Assembly (NCBI RefSeq): GCF_900107585.1
Contig: NZ_FNQM01000004.1
Location: forward strand, 62,001-126,000
Direction: 5' to 3'
DNA length: 64,000 bases
Source of the DNA: Rubrimonas cliftonensis
Lineage (GTDB): Bacteria; Pseudomonadota; Alphaproteobacteria; Rhodobacterales; Rhodobacteraceae
Shown here: in pieces, positions 34,283 through 44,595 of the stretch
How the letters are laid out: each line of letters starts with the position of its first letter
Position numbering within the stretch: position 1 is the stretch's first letter
Notes under the pieces: generated by a model
What the model saw: only the letters and a program-made list of their open reading frames with translations
Told to the model about the DNA's origin: nothing
Database searches by the model: none
Made by a program: the position numbers and the translations under genes

Positions 34283-35593
34283 CTAGGCGCCCGGCGCCGC
34301 GTTTTCCGGCGCCGCGCTGGGAGCGCCGGACGGCGTCGGCCTCGGCGCAGCCCCGGCGCCCGCCCCGTTCGCCGGCGACGCCTCGCCGCCCGCGTCGCTC
34401 TGCGCGCCGTTCGCTCCGTGGCTGCGCGGGGCCGCGACGCCGGCATCCGCCTGCGGCTGCTCGCCGAAATCCGCCGCCTCCAGCCGCAGCGCCCGCGCGC
34501 CGGCCTTCTCGGCGGAGACGCGGATCTCCTCCACGTCGCGGCGCGCCTGCTCGAAATGCGTGTCGAGCCGGCCGACCCGCGTCATCAGCCGCTCGACATC
34601 CTTGTGCAACAGCCCCAGCTCGCGCCGCATCGCGCCGGCCTGCGCGGCCATCCGCGCGTCCTTCATCACCGCGCGCAGGGTGGTGAGCGTGGCCATCAGC
34701 GTCGTGGGCGAGACGATCCAGACGCGCAGGGCGAAGCCCTCGCGCACGACCTCGCCGTGGCGGGCGTGCAGTTCGGCGTAGACCGCCTCCGACGGCAGGA
34801 ACATCAGCGCGCCGTCCGCCGTCTCGCCGGGAACGACGTAGCGCTCCGCGATGTCGCGGACATGCTTGCGCACCGAGGCCGCGAAGGCCCGCGCCGCCTC
34901 GCGCTTCTCCCGCTCGCCCTCGGCGGCGACCAGCGCCTCGTAGGCCTCCAGCGGAAACTTCGCGTCCACCGCGATGGGCCCCGGCGGCCAGGGCGCATGG
35001 ATCAGGCAGTCCACGCGCCGCCCGTCGGCCAGCGTCGCCTGCGCCGACCAGCCGTCCGGCGGCAGGGCCTTGGACACGATGTCCAGCAGCTGAATCTCCC
35101 CGAACGCGCCGCGCGCCTGCTTGTTGGCGAGGATGTCCTGCAGCCCGAGCACGTCGCCCGAGAGGCGCTCGATGTTGGTCTGCGCCCGGTCGATGGCCTC
35201 CAGCCGCGTCTGCAGCTCGCCCAGCGCGCGGGCCGTGCGGCTCGCCGAGCCGTGCAGCGTGTCGCCCATGCGGCGCTGCACCTCCTCCAGCCGGCGCTCC
35301 ATGCTCTCGGCCATGCGCGCCTGCGCCGCGCCCTGCGCCTCGGAGACGTGGCGCAGGCCCCCGGCGAGCTGCTGCTGGCCGGCGCCGAGGCCGCGCGCGG
35401 CCACCGCCAGCGCCGCGATCTCCGCCGAGAGCGCCGCCGAGGCCAGCCCCGCCCGCCGCGCCGCGAGCGCGGCCCACAGCGCGACCAGCGCCATCGCCGC
35501 CAGCGCCGCCGCGATCTGGAGCTGCGGCTCCGCGAGCAGCCGCGCCCACAGCGCGGCGAGCTCTGCGCCCACGCCCTCAGCCGCTCCGCTCAT
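34283..35593 (-). CDS. rmuC: DNA recombination protein RmuC
   Basis: 436 residues from ATG 35593, which overlaps the mutL stop (ATGA). N-terminal membrane helix QLQIAAALAAMALVALWAAL, a long coiled coil (about residues 50-150), then the RmuC domain with nuclease-like LADGRRVDCLIHAPW and IAVDAKFPLEAYEAL (D...DxK), VVPGETADGALMFLPSEAVYAEL and IVSPTTLMATLTTLRAV. RmuC limits inversions at short repeats. The C-terminal 60 residues are low-complexity Ala/Gly/Pro. Coupling with mutL points to a shared genome-stability role. Confidence 0.92.
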   Translation of the reverse strand: MSGAAEGVGAELAALWARLLAEPQLQIAAALAAMALVALWAALAARRAGLASAALSAEIAALAVAARGLGAGQQQLAGGLRHVSEAQGAAQARMAESMERRLEEVQRRMGDTLHGSASRTARALGELQTRLEAIDRAQTNIERLSGDVLGLQDILANKQARGAFGEIQLLDIVSKALPPDGWSAQATLADGRRVDCLIHAPWPPGPIAVDAKFPLEAYEALVAAEGEREKREAARAFAASVRKHVRDIAERYVVPGETADGALMFLPSEAVYAELHARHGEVVREGFALRVWIVSPTTLMATLTTLRAVMKDARMAAQAGAMRRELGLLHKDVERLMTRVGRLDTHFEQARRDVEEIRVSAEKAGARALRLEAADFGEQPQADAGVAAPRSHGANGAQSDAGGEASPANGAGAGAAPRPTPSGAPSAAPENAAPGA

Positions 35594-37503
35594 CGCCGGC
35601 CGAACAGCGTCTCGATGTCGGCGAGGCTGAGCGCGACGACCGTGGGCCGGCCATGGTTGCACTGGCCCGAGAGCGGCTCGGCCTCCATCGCGCGCAGCAG
35701 CGCGTCCATCTCCGGCCCCGAGAGCCTGCGCTCCGAGCGCACCGAGCCGTGGCAGGCCATGCGGCTCAGCACCGAGTCGAGCCTCGCGCGCAGCCCGTCG
35801 GCGCGATCCATGTCGGCGATCTCGTCGGCGAGGTCGCGGGCAAGCGCCGCGCCGTCGCAGGGGCCGAGCGCGGCGGGCGTGGCGCGCACCGCCACCGCGC
35901 CGGCGCCGAACGGCTCCAGCACCAGCCCGAGCCGGGAGAACTCGTCGGCGCGGGCGAGCAGGTTCTCGGCGTCCTCGCGGCCCAACTCGGCGATCTCGGG
36001 GATCAGCAGCGCCTGCGCCGCCGCGCCGCCGGCGTCGAGCGACCGCTTGAGGCGCTCGTAGACCAGCCGCTCATGGGCGGCGTGCATGTCGACGAGCGCC
36101 ATGCCGTCGGCAGTCTGCGTGACGATGTAGGCGTCGTGGATCTGGGCCACCGCCACGCCCAGCGGACCGGGCGTCTCGGCGGCTTCGCCCTCGCCCCTGG
36201 CTCCGTCGCTGTGCGCCGCCTCGACCGGCCTTGCGCCCCACCCCGCCGCGCTCTCCGCCGCAGGATGCCCGTCGAGATGCTGCGCAGGCCGCTGAAACGC
36301 GTCCGCCGCCTCGGCCAGCCCTTGCGAAACATGCCCCGACCAGCCGCCCCGCGCCGGCCACAGCCCCGCGGAGACCCGCGCCGCGCCCCCCGGCGCCGGC
36401 GCCTGGACCCGCCCGAGCGCGGCGTCCGACAGCGCTCGCGCCGGCCGGCAGCCCGCCTCCGCCAGCGCCGCCCGCACCGCGCCGACCATCAGCCCGCGCG
36501 CGACGCCGGGCTCGCGGAACCGCACCTCGGTCTTGGCGGGGTGCACGTTCACGTCCACCCGCGCCGGCTCGCAGGAGAAGTAGAGCGCCGCGACCGGGCG
36601 TCGCCCGGAGGGCAGCAGGTCGGCGTAGGCCGCCTGCAGGGCGCCGACCATCAGCCGGTCGCGCACCGGGCGGCCGTTGACCAGCAGATGCTGTGCGACG
36701 GCCCCGGCGCGGGCGTGGGTCGGCAGCCCGCACCAGCCCTGCAGCCGCAGCCCCTCGCGCTCGGCGCAGACCCGTGCGGCGTCCTCGGCGAAGGCCGGGC
36801 CGAGCACGCGGCGCAGCCGCTTCAACCGCGCGTCGAACAGATCGCCGGTGTCGGGCCCGACATGCTCGGCCGGCGCGTCGAACAGGATGCGGGCGCCGTC
36901 CTCCACCTCGCGCAGGACGAAGCCCACGGTCGGCGCGGCGACCGCGAGGCGCTTCACGGCTTCGACGATCTCGGCCCGCTCGGCGCGTTCGGAGCGGAGG
37001 AATTTCAGGCGGGCAGGCGTCGCGAAGAAGAGGTCGCGCACGCAGACCTCGGTGCCCGCCGCCCGCGCCGCCGGCTTCGCGGCCCCGAGCCTCCCGGCCT
37101 CCGCCTCGATCCCCCAGGCCTCGGCGGCCCCGGCGGCCCTGCTGACGAGCGACAGCCGCGCGACCGCGGCGATGGAGGGCAGCGCCTCGCCGCGGAAGCC
37201 GTAGCTGGCGATCGCCAGAAGGTCCGATCCGTCGATCTTGGAGGTGGCGTGGCGCTCCAGCGCCAGCGGCAGCTCCGCCGCGGTCATCCCCGCGCCGTCG
37301 TCGGACACGCGGATCAGCCGCGCGCCGCCCCCGGCGATGTCGATGGCGATGTTGGCGGCGCCGGCGTCGAGCGCGTTCTCCACCAGCTCCTTCACCGCGG
37401 CGGCCGGGCGCTCGATCACCTCGCCCGCGGCGATGCGATTCGCAACGGCCTCCGAGAGACGCCGTATGCGCGGAGCGGAGATGTTGCGATCATGCGCCGT
37501 CAT
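35590..37503 (-). CDS. mutL: DNA mismatch repair protein MutL
   Basis: 637 residues. GHKL ATPase at the N-terminus: IAAGEVIERPAAAVKELVEN, ALDAGA, IRVSDDGAGM, and RHATSKI with YGFRGEAL. The C-terminal dimerisation domain keeps the endonuclease motif in LVDMHAAHERLVYERL (DMHAAHER) plus MACHGSVRS and GQCNHGRPT metal-binding motifs. So it is an endonuclease-type MutL, as in bacteria without MutH. A low-complexity linker spans about 330-430. First of the mutL-rmuC pair; the 127 bp before it hold a run of nine G at 37567-37575 and no gene. Confidence 0.96.
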   Translation of the reverse strand: MTAHDRNISAPRIRRLSEAVANRIAAGEVIERPAAAVKELVENALDAGAANIAIDIAGGGARLIRVSDDGAGMTAAELPLALERHATSKIDGSDLLAIASYGFRGEALPSIAAVARLSLVSRAAGAAEAWGIEAEAGRLGAAKPAARAAGTEVCVRDLFFATPARLKFLRSERAERAEIVEAVKRLAVAAPTVGFVLREVEDGARILFDAPAEHVGPDTGDLFDARLKRLRRVLGPAFAEDAARVCAEREGLRLQGWCGLPTHARAGAVAQHLLVNGRPVRDRLMVGALQAAYADLLPSGRRPVAALYFSCEPARVDVNVHPAKTEVRFREPGVARGLMVGAVRAALAEAGCRPARALSDAALGRVQAPAPGGAARVSAGLWPARGGWSGHVSQGLAEAADAFQRPAQHLDGHPAAESAAGWGARPVEAAHSDGARGEGEAAETPGPLGVAVAQIHDAYIVTQTADGMALVDMHAAHERLVYERLKRSLDAGGAAAQALLIPEIAELGREDAENLLARADEFSRLGLVLEPFGAGAVAVRATPAALGPCDGAALARDLADEIADMDRADGLRARLDSVLSRMACHGSVRSERRLSGPEMDALLRAMEAEPLSGQCNHGRPTVVALSLADIETLFGRR

Positions 37504-37630
37504 GCCACTATGGGTAGCATGAACGGCAGGGCTGACGCCAGCCTTCGTCGGAAGTCGGCGGCGTCTGGGGGGGGGTGCGGCCGGCGCCGGGACGCGCCTG
37601 AGCGCGCGCCGGCCGCCGCCGCGAGCGCGC

Positions 37631-37867
37631 TCAGTGCGCGCTGACCGGCGTCATCTCATGCTGGCGCGCGACGGTGAAGGCGAGGTCGCGGTCGGCCACC
37701 AGAGCCAGCCGCGCGCCTTCGGCGTCGTGGATGGCGTAGATCGTGGCGTCGCCGATGCGCTCGCGCGCCTCCTGCGGCAGCTCGCTCGCCGGCACGGTGC
37801 GGATGTAGACGATCCGCTCCGGGCCCTGCGCCGGGCCGTTCTGGGGAAGACTGGGATGGTCCATCAT
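37631..37867 (-). CDS. DUF1150 family protein
   Basis: 78 residues from ATG 37867, which has CAGGAG just upstream; an immediately following ATG is equivalent. The sequence IVYIRTVPASELPQEARER and ATIYAIHDAEGARLALVADRD matches DUF1150, a small alphaproteobacterial family of unknown function usually found next to an Hsp20 gene, as here. Presumably in the same transcript and heat-inducible. Confidence 0.82.
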   Translation of the reverse strand: MMDHPSLPQNGPAQGPERIVYIRTVPASELPQEARERIGDATIYAIHDAEGARLALVADRDLAFTVARQHEMTPVSAH

Positions 37868-37904
37868 GCGTACTCCTGACAAAACTCAGCCATCTCGCCG
37901 CCCA

Positions 37905-38321
37905 TCAGGCCGGCTTCTTGATGGCGATGGTCTTAACGACGCTCTCGGGCGCGCTGCGGGCGAGGTCCACATGGAGCATGCCGCAGTCGAGATGCGCCCC
38001 GGTCACCTCCATCCCGTCCGCCAGCACGAACACGCGCTGGAACTGCCGGGTTGCGATGCCGCGGTGCAGGTAGACGCGCTCCGCCTCGCCCTCGCGCGCG
38101 GCGCGGCCGCGGACCACGAGCTGGCGATCCTCCAGCGTGATCGCGAGATCGTTCTCGCTGAAGCCGGCGACCGCGAGCGTGATGCGGTAGGCGGTCTCGC
38201 CCCGCTGCTCGATGTTGTAGGGCGGGTAGCTGTCCCCGCTCTTGGCGGTTCGTTCAACCAGGCGGTCGAGATCCTCGAACCCCAGCAGGAACGGGTGCGC
38301 CGCGAAATTCAACCGTGTCAT
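37905..38321 (-). CDS. small heat-shock protein, Hsp20/IbpA type
   Basis: 138 residues from ATG 38321. Alpha-crystallin domain: YPPYNIEQRGETAYRITLAV, GFSENDLAITLEDRQLVVRG, then LHRGIATRQFQRVFVLADGM and HVDLARSAPES, as in class A alphaproteobacterial Hsp20/IbpA. It is a holdase for unfolding proteins. DUF1150 follows 37 bp downstream. A promoter-like pair lies about 60 bp upstream. Confidence 0.93.
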   Translation of the reverse strand: MTRLNFAAHPFLLGFEDLDRLVERTAKSGDSYPPYNIEQRGETAYRITLAVAGFSENDLAITLEDRQLVVRGRAAREGEAERVYLHRGIATRQFQRVFVLADGMEVTGAHLDCGMLHVDLARSAPESVVKTIAIKKPA

Positions 38322-38383
38322 GCGAGCCCTTTGCACTGAAAGCGACCGACGCGACCGGCCCGTGAGCGGCGCCGATCACGCAA

Positions 38384-38412
38384 GATATGGTGGCTGGATT
38401 TCGGCGGCGCAA
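38384..38412 (-). promoter_or_regulatory. candidate promoter of hsp20-DUF1150
   Basis: On the minus strand TTGCGC (38412-38407), 17-bp spacer, CATATC (38389-38384). The CCATAT context resembles sigma-32-type -10 elements, which would suit an hsp20 gene, but this is only a visual match. Confidence 0.35.
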
Positions 38413-38475
38413 CTCGCCCGGCCAGGACGGCGCCGCGCCGGGCCGCGCCGCGGGGCCTTCGGGGGCGACGTCGCC

Positions 38476-38504
38476 TTGCTCCGCGCGGCGCGCGCGCCTA
38501 GACA
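38476..38504 (+). promoter_or_regulatory. candidate promoter of argG
   Basis: TTGCTC at 38476, 17-bp spacer, TAGACA at 38499, 32 bp before the argG ATG. Confidence 0.45.
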
Positions 38505-38536
38505 GGCGCGCATCGCGCGACGCCGGGGGCTCATCC

Positions 38537-39752
<1,216 letters not shown>

Positions 39753-39763
<11 letters not shown>

Positions 39764-40257
39764 GAGCTGCGGGTGGGGGGGCGGCGCATGACGGGAGTGC
39801 GCGGCGGACGGGCGCCTCGGCGACGGCCCGCGCTGCGGCGAGCTGGTCGGGCGTGAGCCGCTTGCGGAGAGCCTCGCGGGGTTCATGGGGCGCGAAGGGC
39901 GCGGCGAGGCCGCTCTCGCGGCGACGGCGGGCTTCGACGCCTGCTCTGGCGCCGCCTCGCGCGCCTTCCGCTCCTCGACGCGGCGGCTGACGCCGATGAG
40001 CCGGAGCGCGTCGCCGCTCTGGCCGGGGAGCGGGGAGATCTCCAGGTCGATCCGGTAGCGCCGGCCGTCGCGGGAGACGTTGACGAGCCGTGCGCGCAGG
40101 GCGTCACGGAACGAGGCCGCCGCCGCGCGAGCGCGCCGCGGTTGCGGGCGTTCGGCGCGAAGGCGGCGCGGGCGAAGCCGCCGGCGACTGCGACCACGCC
40201 GGCGAGCCGGCGCGGGTTGGTCCCGACAAGGCGGCCGGTGAGGCCGAAGTCGCCCAC
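39753..40257 (-). pseudogene. broken PAS/LOV-like sensor gene (at least two frameshifts)
   Basis: Coding-like minus-strand sequence jumps between three frames. From about 40257 it reads VGDFGLTGRLVGTNPRRLAG to NARNRGALA; then, about 40130, a second frame gives ASFRDALRARLVNVSRDGRR, YRIDLEISPLPGQSGD and ALRLIGVSRRVEERKAREA, which looks like the PAC end of a PAS/LOV domain; then about 39910 a third frame gives RESGLAAPFAPHEPREALRK, RLTPDQLAAARAVAEAPVRR and a TGA at 39755-39753. No ATG or first half of the domain is present. Each piece keeps GC-rich third positions. Sequencing error is the alternative. The first frame continues in phase after the dihydroxyacetone kinase stop. Confidence 0.5.
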
Positions 40258-40344
40258 GCCTTGCAGGGCTGCGACGCCGCCGGAGCCCGGCAGCGCGCCT
40301 CCCGCCTGCGCCCGGCCTTCGCCGGGACCGTTCGGGGGCAGCGG

Positions 40345-41997
40345 TCAGCCCGTCTCGCGCTCCAGCCTTTCGAAGAGGCGGGCGACGGCCTCGGCGCCGG
40401 GGTCGTTGCAGCCGGCCAGCTTGTCGGCGCCGACATAGGCCGCCCGCCCGGCGCGGGCGCGCGTCATCCGCGCCGTGGCGTCGGCGCCGGCGCGCGCGGC
40501 CTTCGCCGCGGCGGGGAGTCCGTCCGGCAGGGCCGCCAGCGCGGGCGAGAGCGCGTCGACCATGGTGCGGTGGCCCTCCTCGGCGCCGCCGACCTGCTTG
40601 ATGCGCTCCAGCCCGGCGCGCAGGGCGCCGATCCAGTCCTCGCCGCCGGCCGAGGCGTCGCCCGCCGCGGCGAAGAAGATCGCCAGCAGCACGCCGGAGG
40701 AGCCGCCCATGGTCTGGCTCAGCTCCAGCCCGATGGCCCGGAAAAGCTGCGTCGGGTCGGCCAGCGGCAGCCTGTCGAGCGCGGCGTCCAGCGCCCGCGC
40801 GGCGGTCGCCAGCGTCGAGCCGGTGTCGCCGTCGCCCGACTTGAGGTCGAGCGCGTTCAGGTCGGCCTCCGCGGCGATCATGATCGCGCAGCACCGCGCC
40901 AGCAGCGCGCGCCGCTCCGGGTGGGCCGAGGGCATGGCGCGGATCGGCGTCAGGCCGTCTGGCAGCGGGCGCACCGCCGGCGGGGCGAGCCGCGCGCAGC
41001 CGGGCCATGCGGCGGGGTCCACCGGGGAAGTCAGCGCCGCCGCCGCGGCGTCGTCGACGGGCAGCAGCGAGACCGAGAACCCCTTCATGTCGAGCGAGGT
41101 CATCATCGCCGCCGGCCCGATGATCCAGTCCACCCGGCCCGCGATGTCGGCGCGGGCGAACTCCTCGGTCAGCACCGCCATCTCCAGCGGCGTCGCGCCG
41201 CCGAGATTGTTGATCAGCGCGGCGTGGCCGCCTTCGCCCAGATGCGGCCGCAGCCGGTCGACGACCAGCGCCATGGCCTGCCGCGCGCCGGCGAAATCGA
41301 CCTGCTCGACGCCGGCCTCGCCGTGGATGCCGAGGCCGAGCTCGGCCTTGCCGGGGGCGATGCGCGCCTCCCTCGTCGAGCCGGGCATGGTGCAGGTGTC
41401 GAGCGACATGCCGATGGAGACGGCGCCCGCCACCGCCGCCCGCGCGGCCTCGGCGACCGTCAGGAGGTCGGCCCCGCTCTCGGCGAGGTGGCCCGCGATC
41501 TTGTGCACGAACAGCGTGCCGGCGACGCCGCGCGGCTGCGGCAGCTCGGGCAGGGCCACGTCGTCGTCGACCACCACCATCTCCACGCGCTTTCCGAAGG
41601 CGCGGGCGCGCTCGGCGGCCAGGCCGAAGTTGAGCCGGTCGCCGGTGTAGTTCTTGACGATGAGAAGGCAGCCCGCCTCGCCGGTGACGGCGAGGATGCC
41701 GGCCAGCACCGCGTCCACAGAGGGCGAGGCGAACACCTCGCCGCAGACCGCCGCCGTCAGCATCCCCCGCCCGACGAAGCCGGCATGGGCGGGCTCGTGC
41801 CCCGATCCGCCGCCGGAGACGAGCGCGACGCGGTCGCGCTCCCAGTCCGTGCGGACGACGACCTTGACGTGCGGGTAGCCGTCGAGCCGGGCCAGCCGGC
41901 CGCCGGAGGCGCGCAGGGCGCCGTCGATGGCCTCGGTGACGAGCGTCTCGCGGGCGTTGATGAACTGGCGGGCGCTTTCCGGCGCGGCGTCTGGCAT
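40345..41997 (-). CDS. dihydroxyacetone kinase-type DhaK-DhaL fusion
   Basis: 550 residues. DhaK domain (about 1-330): ALVSGGGSGHEPAHAGFVG, KNYTGDRLNFGLA, and GLGIHGEAGV with the histidine that binds the substrate carbonyl covalently. DhaL domain (about 355-550): LNALDLKSGDGDTGSTLA and TMGGSSGVLLAIFF bind Mg-ATP. It is the ATP-dependent single-chain type, phosphorylating dihydroxyacetone; relatives act on D- or L-erythrulose. It is the last intact gene of the ABC operon, 76 bp after the ATPase gene, which links it to the imported substrate. Confidence 0.9.
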   Translation of the reverse strand: MPDAAPESARQFINARETLVTEAIDGALRASGGRLARLDGYPHVKVVVRTDWERDRVALVSGGGSGHEPAHAGFVGRGMLTAAVCGEVFASPSVDAVLAGILAVTGEAGCLLIVKNYTGDRLNFGLAAERARAFGKRVEMVVVDDDVALPELPQPRGVAGTLFVHKIAGHLAESGADLLTVAEAARAAVAGAVSIGMSLDTCTMPGSTREARIAPGKAELGLGIHGEAGVEQVDFAGARQAMALVVDRLRPHLGEGGHAALINNLGGATPLEMAVLTEEFARADIAGRVDWIIGPAAMMTSLDMKGFSVSLLPVDDAAAAALTSPVDPAAWPGCARLAPPAVRPLPDGLTPIRAMPSAHPERRALLARCCAIMIAAEADLNALDLKSGDGDTGSTLATAARALDAALDRLPLADPTQLFRAIGLELSQTMGGSSGVLLAIFFAAAGDASAGGEDWIGALRAGLERIKQVGGAEEGHRTMVDALSPALAALPDGLPAAAKAARAGADATARMTRARAGRAAYVGADKLAGCNDPGAEAVARLFERLERETG

Positions 41998-42073
41998 CGT
42001 CTCGGTCTCCTTCGGGGCGCGCGGGGCTGGGCGCGCGGGGACTGGGCGCGTGGGGGGCGGCTCCCGCGGCGGG

Positions 42074-43081
42074 TCAGGTCACGCGGGCGCCGGCGGCGTC
42101 GAACCACAGCGGGTCGCGCGGGCGCACGGCGACGGCGCGGCCGGTCTTGAGGTCGGTGTGCGGGTCGGTCAGCGTCACGAGGGCGTGGCCCGCGACGTCG
42201 AGATGCAGCCGGGTCTGGTCGCCCAGCCGCTCCACCCGCGTCACCACGGCGGGCGCGCCCTCGGCGCCGCCGGGGTCGAGCGCCACATGCTCCGGGCGCA
42301 GGCCGATCGTGGCGGCGCGGTCGGGGCCATGGCCGAAGAGCGTCGCGGGCAGCAGGTTGATGCGCGGCTGGCCGAGCCGCGCCGCGACATGGGCGCTGAC
42401 GGGGTTCTCGTAGATCTCGCGCGGGCCGCCGACCTGCGCGAGCCTGCCGGCTTCGAGCACGCCGACATGGGTGGCCATGGTCATCGCCTCGGTCTGGTCG
42501 TGGGTGACGTAGATGAGCGTCGCGGCGATCTCGGCGTGGATGCGCTTCAGCTCGACCCGCAGATCGGCGCGCAGCTTGGCGTCGAGCGAGGAGAGCGGCT
42601 CGTCCATGAGGTAGACGGCGGGGCGGCGCACCAGCGCGCGGCCGATGGAGACGCGCTGCATCTCGCCGCCCGAAAGCCGGGTCGCGCGGTTGTCGAGCTT
42701 GTGGCCGATGCGCAGCATCTCCGCCGTCTCGCCGACGATGCGCGCGATCTCGGCCGGCGGGGTGCGCAGCAGCGGCGACTTCAGCGGAAAGGCGAGGTTC
42801 TCGCGCACGGTCAGGTGCGGATAGAGCGAGTATTGCTGGAACACCATTGCGACGTCGCGCTCGGCGGGCGTCTCGTCGGTGACGCGCCGGCCGCCGATGA
42901 ACACCTCGCCGGCGTCGGGCCGCTCCAGCCCCGCCACGAGCCTCAGCGTCGTCGTCTTGCCGGCGCCGGTCGGCCCGAGCACCACCATGAAGGCGCCGTC
43001 GGGCACGGTGAGGTCCATGCCCGCGACGGCGGAGACGGCGCCGAAGCGCTTCGTGACGCCCTTCAGCGCGACCTCAGCCAT
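42074..43081 (-). CDS. CUT1-type ABC transporter ATP-binding protein (second ATPase)
   Basis: 335 residues. Walker A LGPTGAGKTTTLR, Q-loop MVFQQYSLYPHLTV, signature RLSGGEMQRVSIGRAL, Walker B VYLMDEPLSSLDAKL, H-loop YVTHDQTEAM, then a TOBE/MalK-like regulatory domain from about 240 with IGLRPEHVAL. Its ATG lies eight bases inside the end of the preceding ATPase gene. Two different ATPases with two permeases suggests a heterodimeric motor. Confidence 0.92.
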   Translation of the reverse strand: MAEVALKGVTKRFGAVSAVAGMDLTVPDGAFMVVLGPTGAGKTTTLRLVAGLERPDAGEVFIGGRRVTDETPAERDVAMVFQQYSLYPHLTVRENLAFPLKSPLLRTPPAEIARIVGETAEMLRIGHKLDNRATRLSGGEMQRVSIGRALVRRPAVYLMDEPLSSLDAKLRADLRVELKRIHAEIAATLIYVTHDQTEAMTMATHVGVLEAGRLAQVGGPREIYENPVSAHVAARLGQPRINLLPATLFGHGPDRAATIGLRPEHVALDPGGAEGAPAVVTRVERLGDQTRLHLDVAGHALVTLTDPHTDLKTGRAVAVRPRDPLWFDAAGARVT

Positions 43082-44168
43082 GGTGCGCCGCCTCGTTGGC
43101 CGCGGTGCGCAGGGCGCGGCCAGTCTCCGCGTCGAAAAGCGACAGCGTCTCCGCGACGAAGCCGACGCCGACATGCTCGCCGGGCGTGGCCTGCGCCGCG
43201 GCGGGCAGGCGGGCGCGCAGGCGGCCGAAGCCGGTCTCGACCGTGACGATCTGCGTGGTGCCGAGATATTCCGTCGCCTCGATGCGCCCGCGCAGCGGCC
43301 CGTCGTCGCCGAGCCGGACATGCTCGGGCCGGGCGCCGAGCGCCAGCGCGCCGCGCGCGCCCTGCCTCAGCGCCGGCAGCGCGACCGACGCACCGCCCAG
43401 CCGCGCCACGGCGTCGCCCGGCGCGACGGCGCCCTCGAAGCGCAGCAGGTTCATCGGCGGGCTGCCGATGAAGTCGGCCACGAACAGCGTCGCGGGGTGG
43501 TCGTAGATGTCCTGCGGCGCACCGAACTGCTCGATCACGCCGTGGTTCATCACCACGATCTTGTCGCCCATCTGCATCGCCTCGAGCTGGTCGTGGGTGA
43601 CGTAGACCGTGGTGGCGCCGATGCGGTCGTGGAGCGCGCGCAGCTCCTCCGCCATCTCCTCGCGGAACTCGCTGTCGAGCGCGCCGAGCGGCTCGTCCAT
43701 CATGAACGCCTTGGGGCGGCGCACGATGGCGCGCGCCAGCGCCACGCGCTGCCGGTCCCCGCCCGAGAGCCCGCCCACGGGGCTGTCGAGGACGCCCTCG
43801 ATGCGCAGGACGCCGGCGACCTCCGCGACGCGCGCGGCGACGTCACTGCGGCTCATGCCCTGGCTGACGAGCGGATAGGCGATGTTGCGGCGCACGTTCA
43901 TGTGCGGGTAGAGCGCGAACATCTGGAACACGAAGGCGATGTCGCGCTGGCGCGCCGGGCGCTGGCTGACATCCTCACCGTCGATCGCGATGGTTCCGGA
44001 TGTGGGCAGCTCCAGCCCCGCGATCATGCGCAGCGTGGTGGTCTTGCCGCAGCCGGAGGGGCCGAGCAGCATGAAGAACTCGCCGTCGCGCACGGTGAAG
44101 CTGGAGCCCTGCACCGCGGTGAAGGCCCCGAACTCCTTGCGCAGGTCGCTGACGACGATCTCGGCCAT
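43074..44168 (-). CDS. CUT1-type ABC transporter ATP-binding protein (first ATPase)
   Basis: 364 residues. Walker A LGPSGCGKTTTLRMIAGLE, Q-loop FVFQMFALYPHMNV, signature GLSGGDRQRVALARAI, Walker B FMMDEPLGALDSEF, H-loop YVTHDQLEAMQMGD, then the OB-fold domain (from about 240) with LGARPEHVRLGDDG. Starts four bases after the GFA gene. It diverges from its neighbour ATPase enough to exclude recent duplication. Confidence 0.92.
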   Translation of the reverse strand: MAEIVVSDLRKEFGAFTAVQGSSFTVRDGEFFMLLGPSGCGKTTTLRMIAGLELPTSGTIAIDGEDVSQRPARQRDIAFVFQMFALYPHMNVRRNIAYPLVSQGMSRSDVAARVAEVAGVLRIEGVLDSPVGGLSGGDRQRVALARAIVRRPKAFMMDEPLGALDSEFREEMAEELRALHDRIGATTVYVTHDQLEAMQMGDKIVVMNHGVIEQFGAPQDIYDHPATLFVADFIGSPPMNLLRFEGAVAPGDAVARLGGASVALPALRQGARGALALGARPEHVRLGDDGPLRGRIEATEYLGTTQIVTVETGFGRLRARLPAAAQATPGEHVGVGFVAETLSLFDAETGRALRTAANEAAHHG

Positions 44169-44172
44169 GGCG

Positions 44173-44595
44173 TCAGTAACGCTGTTCTGGGTGGGTCGGC
44201 AGATCGGCGATCCCGGCGAGCCAGGCGTGGCGCATCCCGTCCCACACCGCGACCTGCGGGGCCGGCAGGGCGGGGTCGGCGAAGGCCCCGCCGGCCACGC
44301 CGATCCGGCCTGGCAGGAACTCGCCCCGCCACCAGACGGTCGCGCCGCAGGTGGGGCAGAAGTGCTGGGTGAAGCGCCGACCGCGCTGCGAGACGCGGCT
44401 CCATGCGGTCGACGGCCCGGAGATCGCGCAGTCGCCCTCCTCCCAGTAGTAGGACACGCCGAAGGGCGCGCCGGTGCGGCGCTGGCATTCCGAACAGCTG
44501 CACATGCCCGAGACGACGGGCTCGCCGAGCGTCTCGACGGCGAGGGCGCCGCAGGAGCAGCGGGCGACGCGGCGGATGGGCTCCATCGCGGTCAT
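44173..44595 (-). CDS. GFA/CENP-V family zinc-binding protein
   Basis: 140 residues from ATG 44595, which overlaps the stop of the small membrane protein (ATGA). Glutathione-dependent formaldehyde-activating (GFA) fold with all zinc cysteines: ARCSCGAL, GMCSCSECQRRTGAPF and HFCPTCGATVWWRG. The prototype, Gfa, was proposed to speed S-hydroxymethylglutathione formation, but most members have unknown function. It is unusual within a sugar ABC operon; position and coupling argue for involvement in the same pathway. Confidence 0.85.
   Translation of the reverse strand: MTAMEPIRRVARCSCGALAVETLGEPVVSGMCSCSECQRRTGAPFGVSYYWEEGDCAISGPSTAWSRVSQRGRRFTQHFCPTCGATVWWRGEFLPGRIGVAGGAFADPALPAPQVAVWDGMRHAWLAGIADLPTHPEQRY

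Noticed and set aside
42074-44168. Recent tandem duplication of the ABC ATPase gene
   Set aside because: The two proteins differ throughout, including signature and linker regions, so they are old paralogues.
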